From NCBI GenBank assembly GCA_002399785.1, contig DHEH01000008.1:54878-116146 (forward strand): a stretch of DNA of 61,269 nt. The letters are read 5' to 3'. This stretch comes from Caryophanales bacterium UBA4855 (GTDB lineage Bacteria; Bacillota_I; Bacilli_A; RFN20; CAG-826). Numbering within the stretch: the first letter of the stretch is position 1; each line of letters opens with the position of its first letter. The notes below the pieces were generated by a model, which worked only from the letters and a program-made list of their open reading frames with translations, was not told the origin of the DNA and did no database searches. Both the position numbers and the translations under genes were made by a program. Positions 17,502-26,456 of the stretch are shown here, piece by piece.

Positions 17502-18932
17502 ATGTATAATCTAGATATGCAAACTTTAATAAGTTTTTTGATTGAATCTGATGAACTCGTAATTAAAATGACGAATCTCTTTCGTGATTTTTGCCGTTAT
17601 TTGAATTTCTTCATTATTGCTGCAATTATTGTCTTTATTTTTCTAGCTTGGTATTATCTTTTATTTTTAATTTGCGCTTTTAAAAAACCTATTATTTATC
17701 CAACTGGAGAAACAAAATACAAATATGCCGTTTTAGTTCCTGCTAGAAACGAAGATAAAGTTATTAGAAATTGTTTGGATTCCCTTAAAAAACAGGATTA
17801 TCCAAAAGATAAATTCGATGTTTATGTCATCATTGAATCAAAAAGTGATCCTACTTATCGAATTACAATGAGTTATGGATCGAATTTTCATGTTATTGTT
17901 CGTAAACATTTAACTAACAGGAGAACTAAAGGCTTTGCTCTTGATGAGGCGTTTCATTATATAGAAGATAATGGTTTAGTTTATGATGCTTTAATGATTT
18001 TTGATGCTGATAACGTTGTTTCTCCAAATTACATAACCATTATGAACAATACAAAGAATGCTGGTTTTCAAATTGCAACTGGGTACAGAAATTTCACAAA
18101 TGCGACAGTAAATCGGGTTTCAAGTTGTTCAGCAATTCTTTTTTCGTTTATGAATAATTTTACTAGCAACGGGCGCTCAAGATTATTTAAAAAGTGCACT
18201 TTAACAGGTACTGGATATTATATTGATTACAATATTGTTAAAAATGAAGGTGGATGGATTTGGAACGGAATGACTGAGGATGTTGAATTAACTTGTTATT
18301 CTTATTATCACAATATTTCTATGACTTATAATCAAAGCGCTGTTTATTATGATGAACAAGCTACTCAATACCATGTTTTGCATAAACAACACGTTAGATG
18401 GGTTTGGGGTTTCTTTGCTAGCAAGAAAAGATTTAAGCAAAAAACATTTGATTATGGATGTAATAAAGGTGCTAAAAAGAGTTTAGCAAAGATGGAATAT
18501 AATTTTTCTATTTATCCATTTGTTGCCTTGTGTATCGTTGAATTGCTTGCTTGTTTACTGGGCTTTGCTTTATTTATATCTGATTTAATTATAGCTTCTT
18601 TAGTAGAACCTGGAATTTGGGCTGATGCTAGTGCTAATCCACAAACCGTGTTTTGTTGGTTCTTGTTATCGTTCTTCTATTTGTATTTTTTATTCATGTT
18701 AGCAAGTTCGTTGACATTTATTATAGATAATAAGAGACTTAAATTTTCAGGAGGAAAAATAGTTGTGTGCATTTTTTCTTATTTATTTTTCTTCATGGAT
18801 TTCTTATTGGCTTTCTTTGATGGACTTAATCATCCAAAAAAACGTAAGTCATGGGATAAGATCGAACATAGTGGAGATGTTGCGAATAACGAAGCAATTA
18901 AAAAGATAAATGAAAAGAAGAAAAGCAGGTAG
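17502..18932 (+). CDS. Membrane glycosyltransferase, family 2
   Basis: 476 aa. One N-terminal membrane helix (about 37-60) is followed by a GT-A domain with VLVPARNEDKVI, the DAD metal site in MIFDADNVVS, TEDVELT as the catalytic-base region, and a QxxRW-like KQHVRWVWG. Two or three helices end the protein. This layout is that of processive or lipid-directed GT2 enzymes. It shares ends with a PlsC-like acyltransferase (23 bp overlap) and lies upstream of a GH3 gene. A glycolipid or surface polysaccharide is the likely product; the sugar is unknown. An upstream TATAAA box with N6 spacing suggests leaderless translation; ATG 17517 is an alternative. Confidence 0.85.
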   Translation: MYNLDMQTLISFLIESDELVIKMTNLFRDFCRYLNFFIIAAIIVFIFLAWYYLLFLICAFKKPIIYPTGETKYKYAVLVPARNEDKVIRNCLDSLKKQDYPKDKFDVYVIIESKSDPTYRITMSYGSNFHVIVRKHLTNRRTKGFALDEAFHYIEDNGLVYDALMIFDADNVVSPNYITIMNNTKNAGFQIATGYRNFTNATVNRVSSCSAILFSFMNNFTSNGRSRLFKKCTLTGTGYYIDYNIVKNEGGWIWNGMTEDVELTCYSYYHNISMTYNQSAVYYDEQATQYHVLHKQHVRWVWGFFASKKRFKQKTFDYGCNKGAKKSLAKMEYNFSIYPFVALCIVELLACLLGFALFISDLIIASLVEPGIWADASANPQTVFCWFLLSFFYLYFLFMLASSLTFIIDNKRLKFSGGKIVVCIFSYLFFFMDFLLAFFDGLNHPKKRKSWDKIEHSGDVANNEAIKKINEKKKSR

Positions 18933-19713
18933 CACAATATATTATAGCGATATGCTGAATGATGATTTTGCTCAAACTAAATTAAAAAGACCAGAAGTTG
19001 TTGATGGTTATAAATTTAAAAGAACAAATCCGATCAATAATTTCTTTTCGGCAATTTTATATTATTGTTTAGCTCATCCTATTCTTTCTTTGTTTTGTAT
19101 CGGAAGAGGTATAACTTTTTCTGGAAAAAAGAACTTAAAAGAACTTAAAGGAAAAGGTTATTATGTTTATGGAAATCATACAACTGAATGGGATGAAATT
19201 GTTTATGCTTCATACATTTGTTGGAGTAGAAGAGTAAACATTGTTGGCTATAGCGATACCACAACTATTCCTGTTGTAAAGCATATTGCTAGAGCTTTAG
19301 GTTACTTGCCTTTAGGAAATAGCATTAAAAATCAAAGAGATTTAATGTATGCCATGAAATTTTATTTAGATAAAAAACAAGTAATTGTAATTTATCCTGA
19401 GGCTCATGTTTGGCCATATTATACGCATATTAGGCCATTTCCTGCCGCTTCTTTTCATTATCCAGCAAAATTTAATGCTCCTATTGTCCCTTTAGTTACA
19501 GTTTATAAAAAAAGAATATGTAAAAAGTTTAAGCCATGTATTAAAATAATAATCGGAAAACCTATTTATCCAAAGTCAGATTTTACACCAGCACAAAATA
19601 AAGTTTATTTGCATGACGAATGCTATAAACAAATGAAGGAAATATCTGACAGCCATAAACAATTTGAATATTTTCATTACGAATATATTTCTGATAAGTC
19701 GTCTACTAAATAA
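18910..19713 (+). CDS. PlsC-like acyltransferase (1-acylglycerol-3-phosphate acyltransferase family)
   Basis: 267 aa. The acyltransferase motif is GNHTTEWDE (NHx4D). A second block has RALGYLPLGNS and a third IYPEAHVWPYY in the place of EGxR. A basic, partly hydrophobic N-terminus could touch the membrane. It transfers an acyl chain to a glycerolipid or glycolipid. It begins inside the end of the GT2 gene, so it is translationally coupled to it. The altered third motif means the acceptor could differ from lysophosphatidate. Confidence 0.82.
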   Translation: MKRRKAGSTIYYSDMLNDDFAQTKLKRPEVVDGYKFKRTNPINNFFSAILYYCLAHPILSLFCIGRGITFSGKKNLKELKGKGYYVYGNHTTEWDEIVYASYICWSRRVNIVGYSDTTTIPVVKHIARALGYLPLGNSIKNQRDLMYAMKFYLDKKQVIVIYPEAHVWPYYTHIRPFPAASFHYPAKFNAPIVPLVTVYKKRICKKFKPCIKIIIGKPIYPKSDFTPAQNKVYLHDECYKQMKEISDSHKQFEYFHYEYISDKSSTK

Positions 19714-19728
19714 TGAAGGGAGGGATTT

Positions 19729-22161
19729 ATGAAATACGATTCATTAATTAAAAAAATGTCTTTGGAGGAGAAGGCCTCTTTAATGTCAGGTAAAAACGGT
19801 TGGGAAACTCAAGATTTACCGCAACATAAAATTCCTTCATTGTGGCTTAGCGATGGCCCTCATGGAGTTAGAAAAGAAACGGATGGGGAACAATCTTTAA
19901 ATTTAAACAAGGAAACTCATAAAGCAACTTGTTTTCCTCCTGCTTCAACTATGGCAAATAGTTGGGATCTTGATCTTGAAGAGAAGGTGGGAGAAGTAAT
20001 TGGAGCCGAAGCTAAAGCTCTTGGAGTTGATGTTTTATTAGGGCCTGGAATAAATATTAAAAGAAACCCTAGATGTGGACGTAATTTCGAATATTATAGT
20101 GAAGACCCATATCTTGCTGGCAAAATGGGTGGTGCTTTAATTAAAGGTATACAAAGTAACGGAATTTCTGGATGTGTTAAACATTTTTGTGCAAATAGTC
20201 AAGAAACTAGACGTATGGTTATGGATAGCGTTGTTGATGAAAGAGCACTTAGAGAAATCTACTTAACAAATTTCGAGATTACTATTGAAGATGGAAAGCC
20301 TGGATTTGTGATGTCATCTTATAATTTAGTTAACGGCACATACGCTAACGAAAATAAACATACTTTAGTTGATATTTTAAGAAAAGAGTGGGGATACGAC
20401 GGGGTTGTTGTCTCAGATTGGGGCGGAAACAATATAAGAACTAAAGGATTAGAGTGCTTCTCATCTTTAGAAATGCCAGGAAACTTTGGTGATACCAATC
20501 GTGATATTGTTGAAGCCGTTAAGAACAAAACTTTTGATGAAAAAATTTTGGACGAGAATGTTGATTTAATGTTAACCGCAATTAATAAATATCACCAAAA
20601 TAAACATGATGATAAATTTGATATTAAAAAAGACAATGAAATGGCACGAATTGCTGCTGAAGAAAGTATTGTTTTACTTAAAAATAATAAAAATGTTTTG
20701 CCTTTAAATAAAGGGAGCAAGGTTGCTTTGATTGGTGGCTTTGCAAAAACTCCTCGATACGAAGGTGGCGGATCAGCTCATGTAAATCCAACGAGTGTTG
20801 AAAATACTGTTGATGAAATTAAAAAATATGAATTAAATTTTGTCGGTTATGAACAAGGATATGAAATCATTGATCATGAAAATTCTGATCTATCTAGCAA
20901 AGCTCTATCCTTAGCTTCAAAAGCTGATTTCATATTATTTTATATGGGATTGTCTGATGATATTGAATCAGAAGGTTTTGATAGAGTTAATTTAAAAATC
21001 AATAATAATCAATTAATGTTACTTAGTCAGTTATATAAAACTGGTAAAAAAGTTATTGTTGTTTTAACTTGCGGATCAATTGTTGAAATCAATTTTGATA
21101 ATGTATGTGATGCGATACTGTATGGTTGTCTAGGTGGACAAGCTGGAGCAAGCGCTATGCTTAATGTGATTACTGGAAAAGTTAATCCAAGTGGAAAAAT
21201 GAGCGAAACTATTCCTTATGCTTATAAAGATGAAGCGACATATCATTATTATCCTGGTGAAGAAACAATAGCTTATTATAAAGAATCAATTTATGTTGGA
21301 TATAGATATTTTGATTCACACAAAATTGAAGTTAAATATCCATTTGGATTCGGTCTTAGTTACTCAACATTTGAATATTCTAATTTAAAAATAATGAAAG
21401 AAGGAGTTTCTTTTACTCTTAAAAATACTAGTAAAGTCGATGGGAAAGAGGTTGCTCAATTATATGTTGGAAAAGTTGCTTCTAGATTCTTTAGAGCTAA
21501 AAAAGAATTAAAAGGATTTACCAAAGTATTTTTAAAAGCTGGCGAAAGCAAAGATATAAAATTCACTTTTGATAAATATACGTTTAGATATTTTAACGTT
21601 AAAACAAATAAATGGGAAATTGAAGGCGGAGATTATGAGATATTTGTCGGAGGTTCTTCACGTGATTTACCATTAAGCGGAAACATTAAAATGTCCGGAA
21701 CAACTGATGTTAATCCTTATGAAAATCTTGCTTTGCCTCTCTATAATTCAGCACGAGTTCGTCATATGTCAGATACTGAATTCTTTAGTTTGCTAGGTCA
21801 TAATTATGTATCAACACATCTTAAGTTTATCTCTAAAAAGAAAATTGTTGTTACTCCGTCAACAACTTTATATGATTTACGTTACGCTAAAGGATTTATT
21901 GGTAGAAGTTTATATAAAAAATATAATAAAGCCGCTTTGAAAGCGAGAAATAGTGGCGATATGGCATGTTATAATTCCATTATGTATTTCTTGATGCCTT
22001 CACCAATTAAGCTTATTTCTAGATTTTCACCAAAGGAAACTTCTTATAAAGAATTGTTAGGTCTAGTTGAAATTTTTAACGGCAATATTTTTAAGGGGTT
22101 AAAAATGCGCAAAGTTGGTAAAAAAGAAAGAGAAGAGCGATTGAATTCACTTAAGAAATAA
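19729..22161 (+). CDS. GH3 family beta-glycosidase
   Basis: 810 aa, no signal peptide. The N-terminal TIM-barrel has LSDGPHGVRKE and the nucleophile Asp230 in VVVSDWGG. The alpha/beta sandwich has GGGSAHVNPT and GFDRVNL. The fibronectin-III-like domain begins around KYPFGFGLSYSTF. About 130 extra residues end the protein (from roughly 680), carrying a Lys-rich stretch. It should release beta-linked terminal sugars from small oligosaccharides or glycosides in the cytoplasm. GGGAGG precedes the ATG, 15 bp after the acyltransferase. Whether it serves catabolism or glycolipid turnover is open. Confidence 0.92.
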   Translation: MKYDSLIKKMSLEEKASLMSGKNGWETQDLPQHKIPSLWLSDGPHGVRKETDGEQSLNLNKETHKATCFPPASTMANSWDLDLEEKVGEVIGAEAKALGVDVLLGPGINIKRNPRCGRNFEYYSEDPYLAGKMGGALIKGIQSNGISGCVKHFCANSQETRRMVMDSVVDERALREIYLTNFEITIEDGKPGFVMSSYNLVNGTYANENKHTLVDILRKEWGYDGVVVSDWGGNNIRTKGLECFSSLEMPGNFGDTNRDIVEAVKNKTFDEKILDENVDLMLTAINKYHQNKHDDKFDIKKDNEMARIAAEESIVLLKNNKNVLPLNKGSKVALIGGFAKTPRYEGGGSAHVNPTSVENTVDEIKKYELNFVGYEQGYEIIDHENSDLSSKALSLASKADFILFYMGLSDDIESEGFDRVNLKINNNQLMLLSQLYKTGKKVIVVLTCGSIVEINFDNVCDAILYGCLGGQAGASAMLNVITGKVNPSGKMSETIPYAYKDEATYHYYPGEETIAYYKESIYVGYRYFDSHKIEVKYPFGFGLSYSTFEYSNLKIMKEGVSFTLKNTSKVDGKEVAQLYVGKVASRFFRAKKELKGFTKVFLKAGESKDIKFTFDKYTFRYFNVKTNKWEIEGGDYEIFVGGSSRDLPLSGNIKMSGTTDVNPYENLALPLYNSARVRHMSDTEFFSLLGHNYVSTHLKFISKKKIVVTPSTTLYDLRYAKGFIGRSLYKKYNKAALKARNSGDMACYNSIMYFLMPSPIKLISRFSPKETSYKELLGLVEIFNGNIFKGLKMRKVGKKEREERLNSLKK

Positions 22162-22205
22162 ATATTTCTTTTTTAACTACGGTTTAATATATATAATAAA
22201 TGAGT

Positions 22206-22281
22206 GCCTTTTTAGCTCAGTAGGTAGAGCAACTCTTTCGTAAAGAGTAGGTCGATGGTTCGATTCCGTCAAAAGGCACCA
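22206..22281 (+). tRNA. tRNA-Thr (CGT anticodon)
   Basis: 76 nt cloverleaf. Acceptor GCCTTTT/AAAAGGC, anticodon stem CTCTT/AAGAG around TTCGTAA-type loop, normal TTCGATT T-loop, encoded CCA. Reads ACG codons. Confidence 0.95.
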
Positions 22282-22291
22282 TTTTTTTAGA

Positions 22292-22322
22292 AAAAAACAC
22301 CGTATTTTTCGGTGTTTTTATT
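22292..22322 (+). terminator. Terminator after tRNA-Thr
   Basis: AAAAACACCG pairs with CGGTGTTTTT around a TATTTTT-like loop, followed by TTTTTATT. Confidence 0.85.
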
Positions 22323-22762
22323 TTTATTAAACATAAAAGGATAGTTATTTAACTCAAAAAATTTAATTATTTATCTATATTGTCGTAAACAAGAAAAACT
22401 ATTTTTTACTAATTTTAAATTATCTTTATTTTGTGGAATATATCCTTTAGATAGTTTATTACAATAATAAAATAATTGCGTTGTTATATAATCCTAAAGA
22501 AACAAAACGGTATGATCATCCGTGTTTTTCTTGTCTTTGAAAAAAATTATTATTAAAGGTAAAGTATCTAATATTTAACTTAGATGGATTGATTCATTTG
22601 AAGTAAATATTTGCTGATTATTTAGCAAAAAGAACGAATAATTATTCAACAATTTAAGCACAAAAGAGGAATAAGAGGCAAGAAAAGATCAAGAAAAAAG
22701 CTTCAAAAATTAAGATTTCATCAATCTAGTTCATAAAAATAGTTATTCATCTTTTTTGAATA
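22323..22762. other. Orphan AT-rich stretch, no gene recognised
   Basis: Stops interrupt all frames every 10-40 codons. Short uninterrupted pieces on the plus strand are Lys/Arg-rich (for example near 22640-22730), suggesting remnants of a lost gene, but no family could be recognised. It lies between the tRNA-Thr terminator and the decayed kinase block. Confidence 0.5.
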
Positions 22763-22808
22763 AAATACTATAAAATAGTGGTGGAAACCTCACTCTTTTA
22801 TAGTATTT
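22763..22808 (-). terminator. Long stem-loop downstream of the GHKL remnant
   Basis: A perfect 13-bp outer stem, AAATACTATAAAA against TTTTATAGTATTT, continues into AGTGG/CACT and a GG-AAA-CC tip. Reading on the minus strand it is followed by TTTTATTC, so it could terminate the old kinase transcript. It could also be the end of a lost mobile element. Confidence 0.5.
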
Positions 22809-22826
22809 AAATTAAGAATTAATGTG

Positions 22827-23285
22827 TTAATCTATTTCTTTTTCTTCATTATTTTGAGGAAATAAAATCGAAACTGTAAAAATATTGTTGTTGGTTTTTA
22901 TATTTAAGACTCCTTCATATTTATCAACAATGTATCGAATCGATTTAATACCATATCCATGATAATTAATGTCTTTTTTTGTCGTTATTGGCAAGTTTTC
23001 TTTATTGAATTTAATTGTTCCGTCATAATAATTTTCAACCATGATAGAAATAAAAGAATTAACGTTTTTAACAATAACATTAATGTTCTTTTTTTTCGAT
23101 ATTATCGATTTTTTTAACTGCTTCCATAGCGTTATCGATTGCATTTCCAAATAAATTATATAGGTCGCTTTCAGATATATAATTTAATTTACTGCAATCG
23201 GCATAACATTTTAGATTAATGTTTAATCTTTGGCATGATAATTACTTTTCTACTAGAATTAAATCTAAAACATATATAAAAGGAT
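22827..23285 (-). pseudogene. Remnant of a GHKL (AgrC-like) sensor histidine kinase
   Basis: Reading the minus strand in shifting frames gives VLDLILVEK, then LNYISESDLYNLFGNAIDNAMEA (the N-box of GHKL kinases), then YHGYGIKSIRYIVDKYEG (G-box). At least two frameshifts separate the pieces, around 23225-23245 and 23095-23125, and the sensor domain is gone. The upstream end abuts the GGDEF remnant directly, as if a deletion fused two decayed genes. Confidence 0.75.
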
Positions 23286-24424
23286 GTGTTTTTGTTTTCT
23301 TTTGCAATTGTACATTTTTCGATCGACATCTTCATATAAATCAGTAGTGGATTTATAATTTTTGCTACTAACAATTCCAAAAGCAAAATTTGTTCTAAAA
23401 TCATTTTCACCATTATTAAAAACAATAGAGCCAAAATATTCATTTATCTTTTTAAGTGTTTTTCGTAATGGAAAACTTGAAACTGATATAATTAAAAATT
23501 CATCTCCGCTCAACCTTCCGGCAATACAAGTTGATTCTTTTTCTAATTGTAGTAATTGAGATGTAAGGAAAAGAATCGTTTTATCGCCTGATACGTGACC
23601 ATAATAATCATTAACTTGTTTAAAGTCATTGAGATCAATCATTGCGACTTGAAAATTCTCGTTTCTATCAATTCGCTTTTGAATTTCGTTGAATAAAAAT
23701 AATTTATTGTATAAACCGGTAAAAACATCCCTATTTGACAAATTATTGTATTGATTTAAATATTCACCAATTGATATATTTGTGTTGTTTGATGAGTCGG
23801 ATAAAACAAGTTGATTAGTAACATTTTTTATTAATTCTAGTGAATATGTTTTACCATCTAAAACAACTGGAATAGTGGCAATTACATAAGAATTATTATT
23901 AAAATGTTAAATTTTAAAATATTCTTTTTTATTGAAGATGCATTGATCAGAAATACAAGAAATACATGGTCTAATTCGATCCCATGTTTCATAACAGCGT
24001 TTATTTGTTTGATATAATTCTGAATCTTTATAATAGTTAATTAAATTAGTTTTTTTGTCTACAATTCTATAATAATCAAAAAATGATTTAAGACTTAAAT
24101 CTTTATATAATTCTTTTGGGATCGAATCGAGTGAAAAAAGAAAATTTTCGGAAGTGATTGTTTTCTTATTTTTTTCAACAAATAAATTGGCATCTCTTTA
24201 AATAAGGGATTGCTTCTTATTAGTGTCAATAGATCAATACATTTTATTGAATCACTATTAAAATTAATTCCTATCAATTCAAATTAGTTTTTGTGCGAAT
24301 TTAGTAAGTTAATAGCTTCGATTGTGTTGTTGGCAAAAAATACATAGAAATCTGTAGAAAGACAATTTTCTAAAATTTTTAGATGTTCTTGATCGTCATC
24401 GATAATAAGAATTTCGGTTTCCAT
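23265..24424 (-). pseudogene. Broken response-regulator/GGDEF diguanylate cyclase
   Basis: Starts at ATG 24424 after AAAGGA. The first 46 codons form a receiver-like start (EILIIDDDQEHLKILEN). Then TAA at 24284-24286, continuation in the same frame (ECMPIYLL-type receiver sequence), a frameshift in the 7-base T run at 24169-24175, a Cys-rich sensor-like piece (RPCISCISDQC), a second TAA at 23907-23909, and a GGDEF domain (DVFTGLYNKLF, IDLNDFKQVNDYYGH, GRLSGDEF; SGDEF replaces GGDEF). Three lesions rule out normal expression. A restart at 23741 would give an isolated SGDEF domain of 158 aa. Confidence 0.85.
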
Positions 24425-24558
24425 AGGTTTTAATCCTTTCTAGATTATATAATAAACAATAGTGTTTTATGAAACATTAATTTTAGCCGATTTTTTTAGA
24501 AATTTTGTTAATTTTAACTTGATTTTTGTCTCAATAATCGATATATTAATTAAGCACT

Positions 24559-24634
24559 GGGTACTTAGCTCAGCTGGGAGAGCATCTGTTTGACGTACAG
24601 AAGGTCATAGGTTCGATCCCTGTAGTACCCACCA
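24559..24634 (+). tRNA. tRNA-Val (GAC anticodon)
   Basis: 76 nt. Acceptor GGGTACT/AGTACCC, anticodon loop TTGACGT, T-loop TTCGATC, encoded CCA. Confidence 0.95.
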
Positions 24635-24645
24635 GTGTAAAAATT

Positions 24646-24671
24646 AAAGGCAACGAATGTTGCCTTTTTTA
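24646..24671 (+). terminator. Terminator after tRNA-Val
   Basis: AAAGGCAAC-GAAT-GTTGCCTTT followed by TTT. Confidence 0.85.
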
Positions 24672-24820
24672 TTGTTTAAGAAATCACGGAGACAACGTGG
24701 AGTGATTTTGAGTCAAAACCCCCTGATAGTCAGAGGGTTTAAAAAAACTTATAGTTTTGCCAAAACAAAAACTCCTTTACAATAAATATGCGGACCAACG
24801 CAATTTAAGAAAGGAGTCAT

Positions 24821-25282
24821 ATGTCAATTGACAATTTAAGTTTAGCACACACATGTTGGAATTGTAAGTATCACATAGTGTTTGCACCAAAATATAGAAG
24901 AAAAGTATTTTTCGGAAATAAAAGAATTGAAATAGGAAAAATACTGAGAAAACTTTGCGAATTCAAAGGAATAACAATAATCGAGGCTGAAATATGTCCA
25001 GATCATGTGCATATGTTGATCGAGATTCCACCAAAGTTGTTTGTTTCTGGTGTGGTTGGATTCTTGAAAGGCAAATCGAGTTTGATGATTTATGAAAGAC
25101 GGGGAAATATGAAATTCAAATATAGAAACAGACAGTTTTGGTGTCGAGGTTTTTACGTAGACACAGTTGGGAAGAATACAGCAAAAATTAAAGCGTACAT
25201 TCAAAATCAATTAAAAGAAGATGAAGAAATAGTACAACTAAATATTGAGTTTCATGACGACCCATTAATGGGTAGCAGGTAA
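24821..25282 (+). CDS. tnpA: IS200/IS605 family transposase TnpA
   Basis: 153 aa Y1 HUH transposase. Shows CWNCKYHIVFAPKYRR, the HUH metal site in CPDHVHMLIEIPPK, and the catalytic Tyr probably in the C-terminal CRGFYVDTVGKN. It cuts and rejoins single-stranded DNA at the hairpin ends. Full length, and GAAAGGAG precedes the ATG, so it is probably active. Confidence 0.95.
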   Translation: MSIDNLSLAHTCWNCKYHIVFAPKYRRKVFFGNKRIEIGKILRKLCEFKGITIIEAEICPDHVHMLIEIPPKLFVSGVVGFLKGKSSLMIYERRGNMKFKYRNRQFWCRGFYVDTVGKNTAKIKAYIQNQLKEDEEIVQLNIEFHDDPLMGSR

Positions 25283-25362
25283 AAGAAGCAAGTGTTGGTC
25301 CGTGTGCTGCCACAACATGTGGCTGCTTGTATTCGAGGGCTTAAGTGCCCGAAAAAGAAAAA

Positions 25363-25381
25363 CCACCAGCTAGGCTGGTGG
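25363..25381. repeat. Right-end IS hairpin, doubling as a terminator for the YhhN gene
   Basis: CCACCAGC-TAG-GCTGGTGG. On the minus strand it follows the YhhN stop by 8 bp and precedes TTTTTCTTTTT, a good U-tail. Confidence 0.65.
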
Positions 25382-25389
25382 ATTGTTAT

Positions 25390-26085
25390 TTAAAATATAC
25401 CGAGCATTAGTAAGTAGCTAACTGCAATAAAGAACTCTGCGATAAAATATGTTGATAAAATTACGCCTTCATCGTATTTTTGTTGTTTATAATAGTGTTC
25501 TTTAAAAATGGTAATATCGCTAGCAATAAAAAATAACATACCTATCGTAAAAATTAAGAAGAATAATTGTTGAGTTTGAATTGCTAAAACTAATGTAATA
25601 ATTAAGTTAACAAATGATGGAGCGTAATATAAAGCGCTAGCAGCCGTCATAAATTTATCAAGAAATTTTCTAGCAACAAGAATAACGATAGTAGATACAA
25701 CGACAAAGATGATAGCAATTCCAATATAATAATAGAGGTTAAAAACTCCCGGAAAATGAGAATTTGTATAAACAATCATTATGACAAGATTTAAAATATG
25801 CGATACAAAGAAAGCAACAGCGCCAATAGGAAAGAATTTTGGATTATCGAAGATTGCTTCGAATAAAATCAAAACATCGCCTAGTGATGCGAAAATGAAG
25901 GCAATATATACTAATGGTTCTTTTGGTGCGATTACTATAAATAGAATAGAAACCAATGATAGAAAGAATGGTTTAAGTATTCTTCTCCATTTTTCTTTGT
26001 GCATAAAAGCCGCAATAGAAATTAGAACTAATAAAATAAAATAGATTATAAGCGTTATTATCGCTAGCAATGTTTCCCGTTTCAT
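25390..26085 (-). CDS. YhhN/TMEM86-family membrane protein (lysoplasmalogenase-like)
   Basis: 231 aa with about eight membrane helices. Two conserved polar spots fit the YhhN family: FASLGDVLIL and FFIASDITIF, each with an acidic residue in a membrane helix. Characterised relatives hydrolyse the vinyl-ether bond of lysoplasmalogens, lipids found in anaerobes. That role is inference here. No Shine-Dalgarno: TATAAT, TACGAC, ATG. Its 3' end abuts the IS200 right end, so the element may have replaced the native terminator. Confidence 0.75.
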   Translation of the reverse strand: MKRETLLAIITLIIYFILLVLISIAAFMHKEKWRRILKPFFLSLVSILFIVIAPKEPLVYIAFIFASLGDVLILFEAIFDNPKFFPIGAVAFFVSHILNLVIMIVYTNSHFPGVFNLYYYIGIAIIFVVVSTIVILVARKFLDKFMTAASALYYAPSFVNLIITLVLAIQTQQLFFLIFTIGMLFFIASDITIFKEHYYKQQKYDEGVILSTYFIAEFFIAVSYLLMLGIF

Positions 26086-26091
26086 GTCGTA

Positions 26092-26097
26092 ATTATA
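26092..26097 (-). promoter_or_regulatory. -10 box of the YhhN gene (leaderless type)
   Basis: Minus strand TATAAT followed by 6 nt and then ATG 26085; the -35 region is poor. Confidence 0.5.
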
Positions 26098-26172
26098 ACA
26101 AGTTTTATTTATGAATGATAGAGCATAAATATATATAGAACCTTATTCTTTTTTGTTATATTATTATTAAAT

Positions 26173-26246
26173 GCATCTGTAGTTCAGTGGTAGAACACCA
26201 GCTTCCCAAGCTGGTTACACGGGTCCGATTCCCGCCAGATGCTCCA
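26173..26246 (+). tRNA. tRNA-Gly (CCC anticodon) with atypical T-loop
   Basis: 74 nt. Acceptor GCATCTG/CAGATGC, anticodon loop TTCCCAA, discriminator T, encoded CCA. The T-loop reads TCCGATT instead of TTCGATT: the base at position 55, normally T (pseudouridine), is C (26225). The 49-65 pair is A-C. The other two tRNAs here have normal T-loops. Confidence 0.9.
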
Positions 26247-26456
26247 TTTTTAAATTATCTAATTACTAAAATTAAAAAGAAAAGGATTAAGTCTATAATG
26301 TTTAAATATGACCATTATAATTTTAAGCTGAATTTTTAAAATTTATTCGAGGTTTATATAATAAGTAATAAACTTATTGAATGAGAGTTTGAACTTATAA
26401 AAGTATTAAAAAATAAAACAAAAAATTAGATTACTTATTAATATGTTTAAAACGCC

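Larger units (their letters stand above)
24714..25384 (+). mobile_element. IS200-type insertion sequence (IS200/IS605 family)
   Basis: Contains only a Y1 transposase. A subterminal left hairpin at 24717-24739 (CTGA-TAG-TCAG core) and a right hairpin at 25363-25381 (CCACCAGC-TAG-GCTGGTGG) share a TAG triloop, as expected of ends recognised by a single-strand transposase. Exact ends cannot be fixed without an empty site: the left end may begin near 24700 and the right near 25392. Further small hairpins lie between the transposase stop and the right hairpin. No TnpB. Confidence 0.8.

Noticed and set aside
24842..25210. 122-aa frame opposite tnpA
   Set aside because: Antisense to the transposase; a shadow of its codon use.
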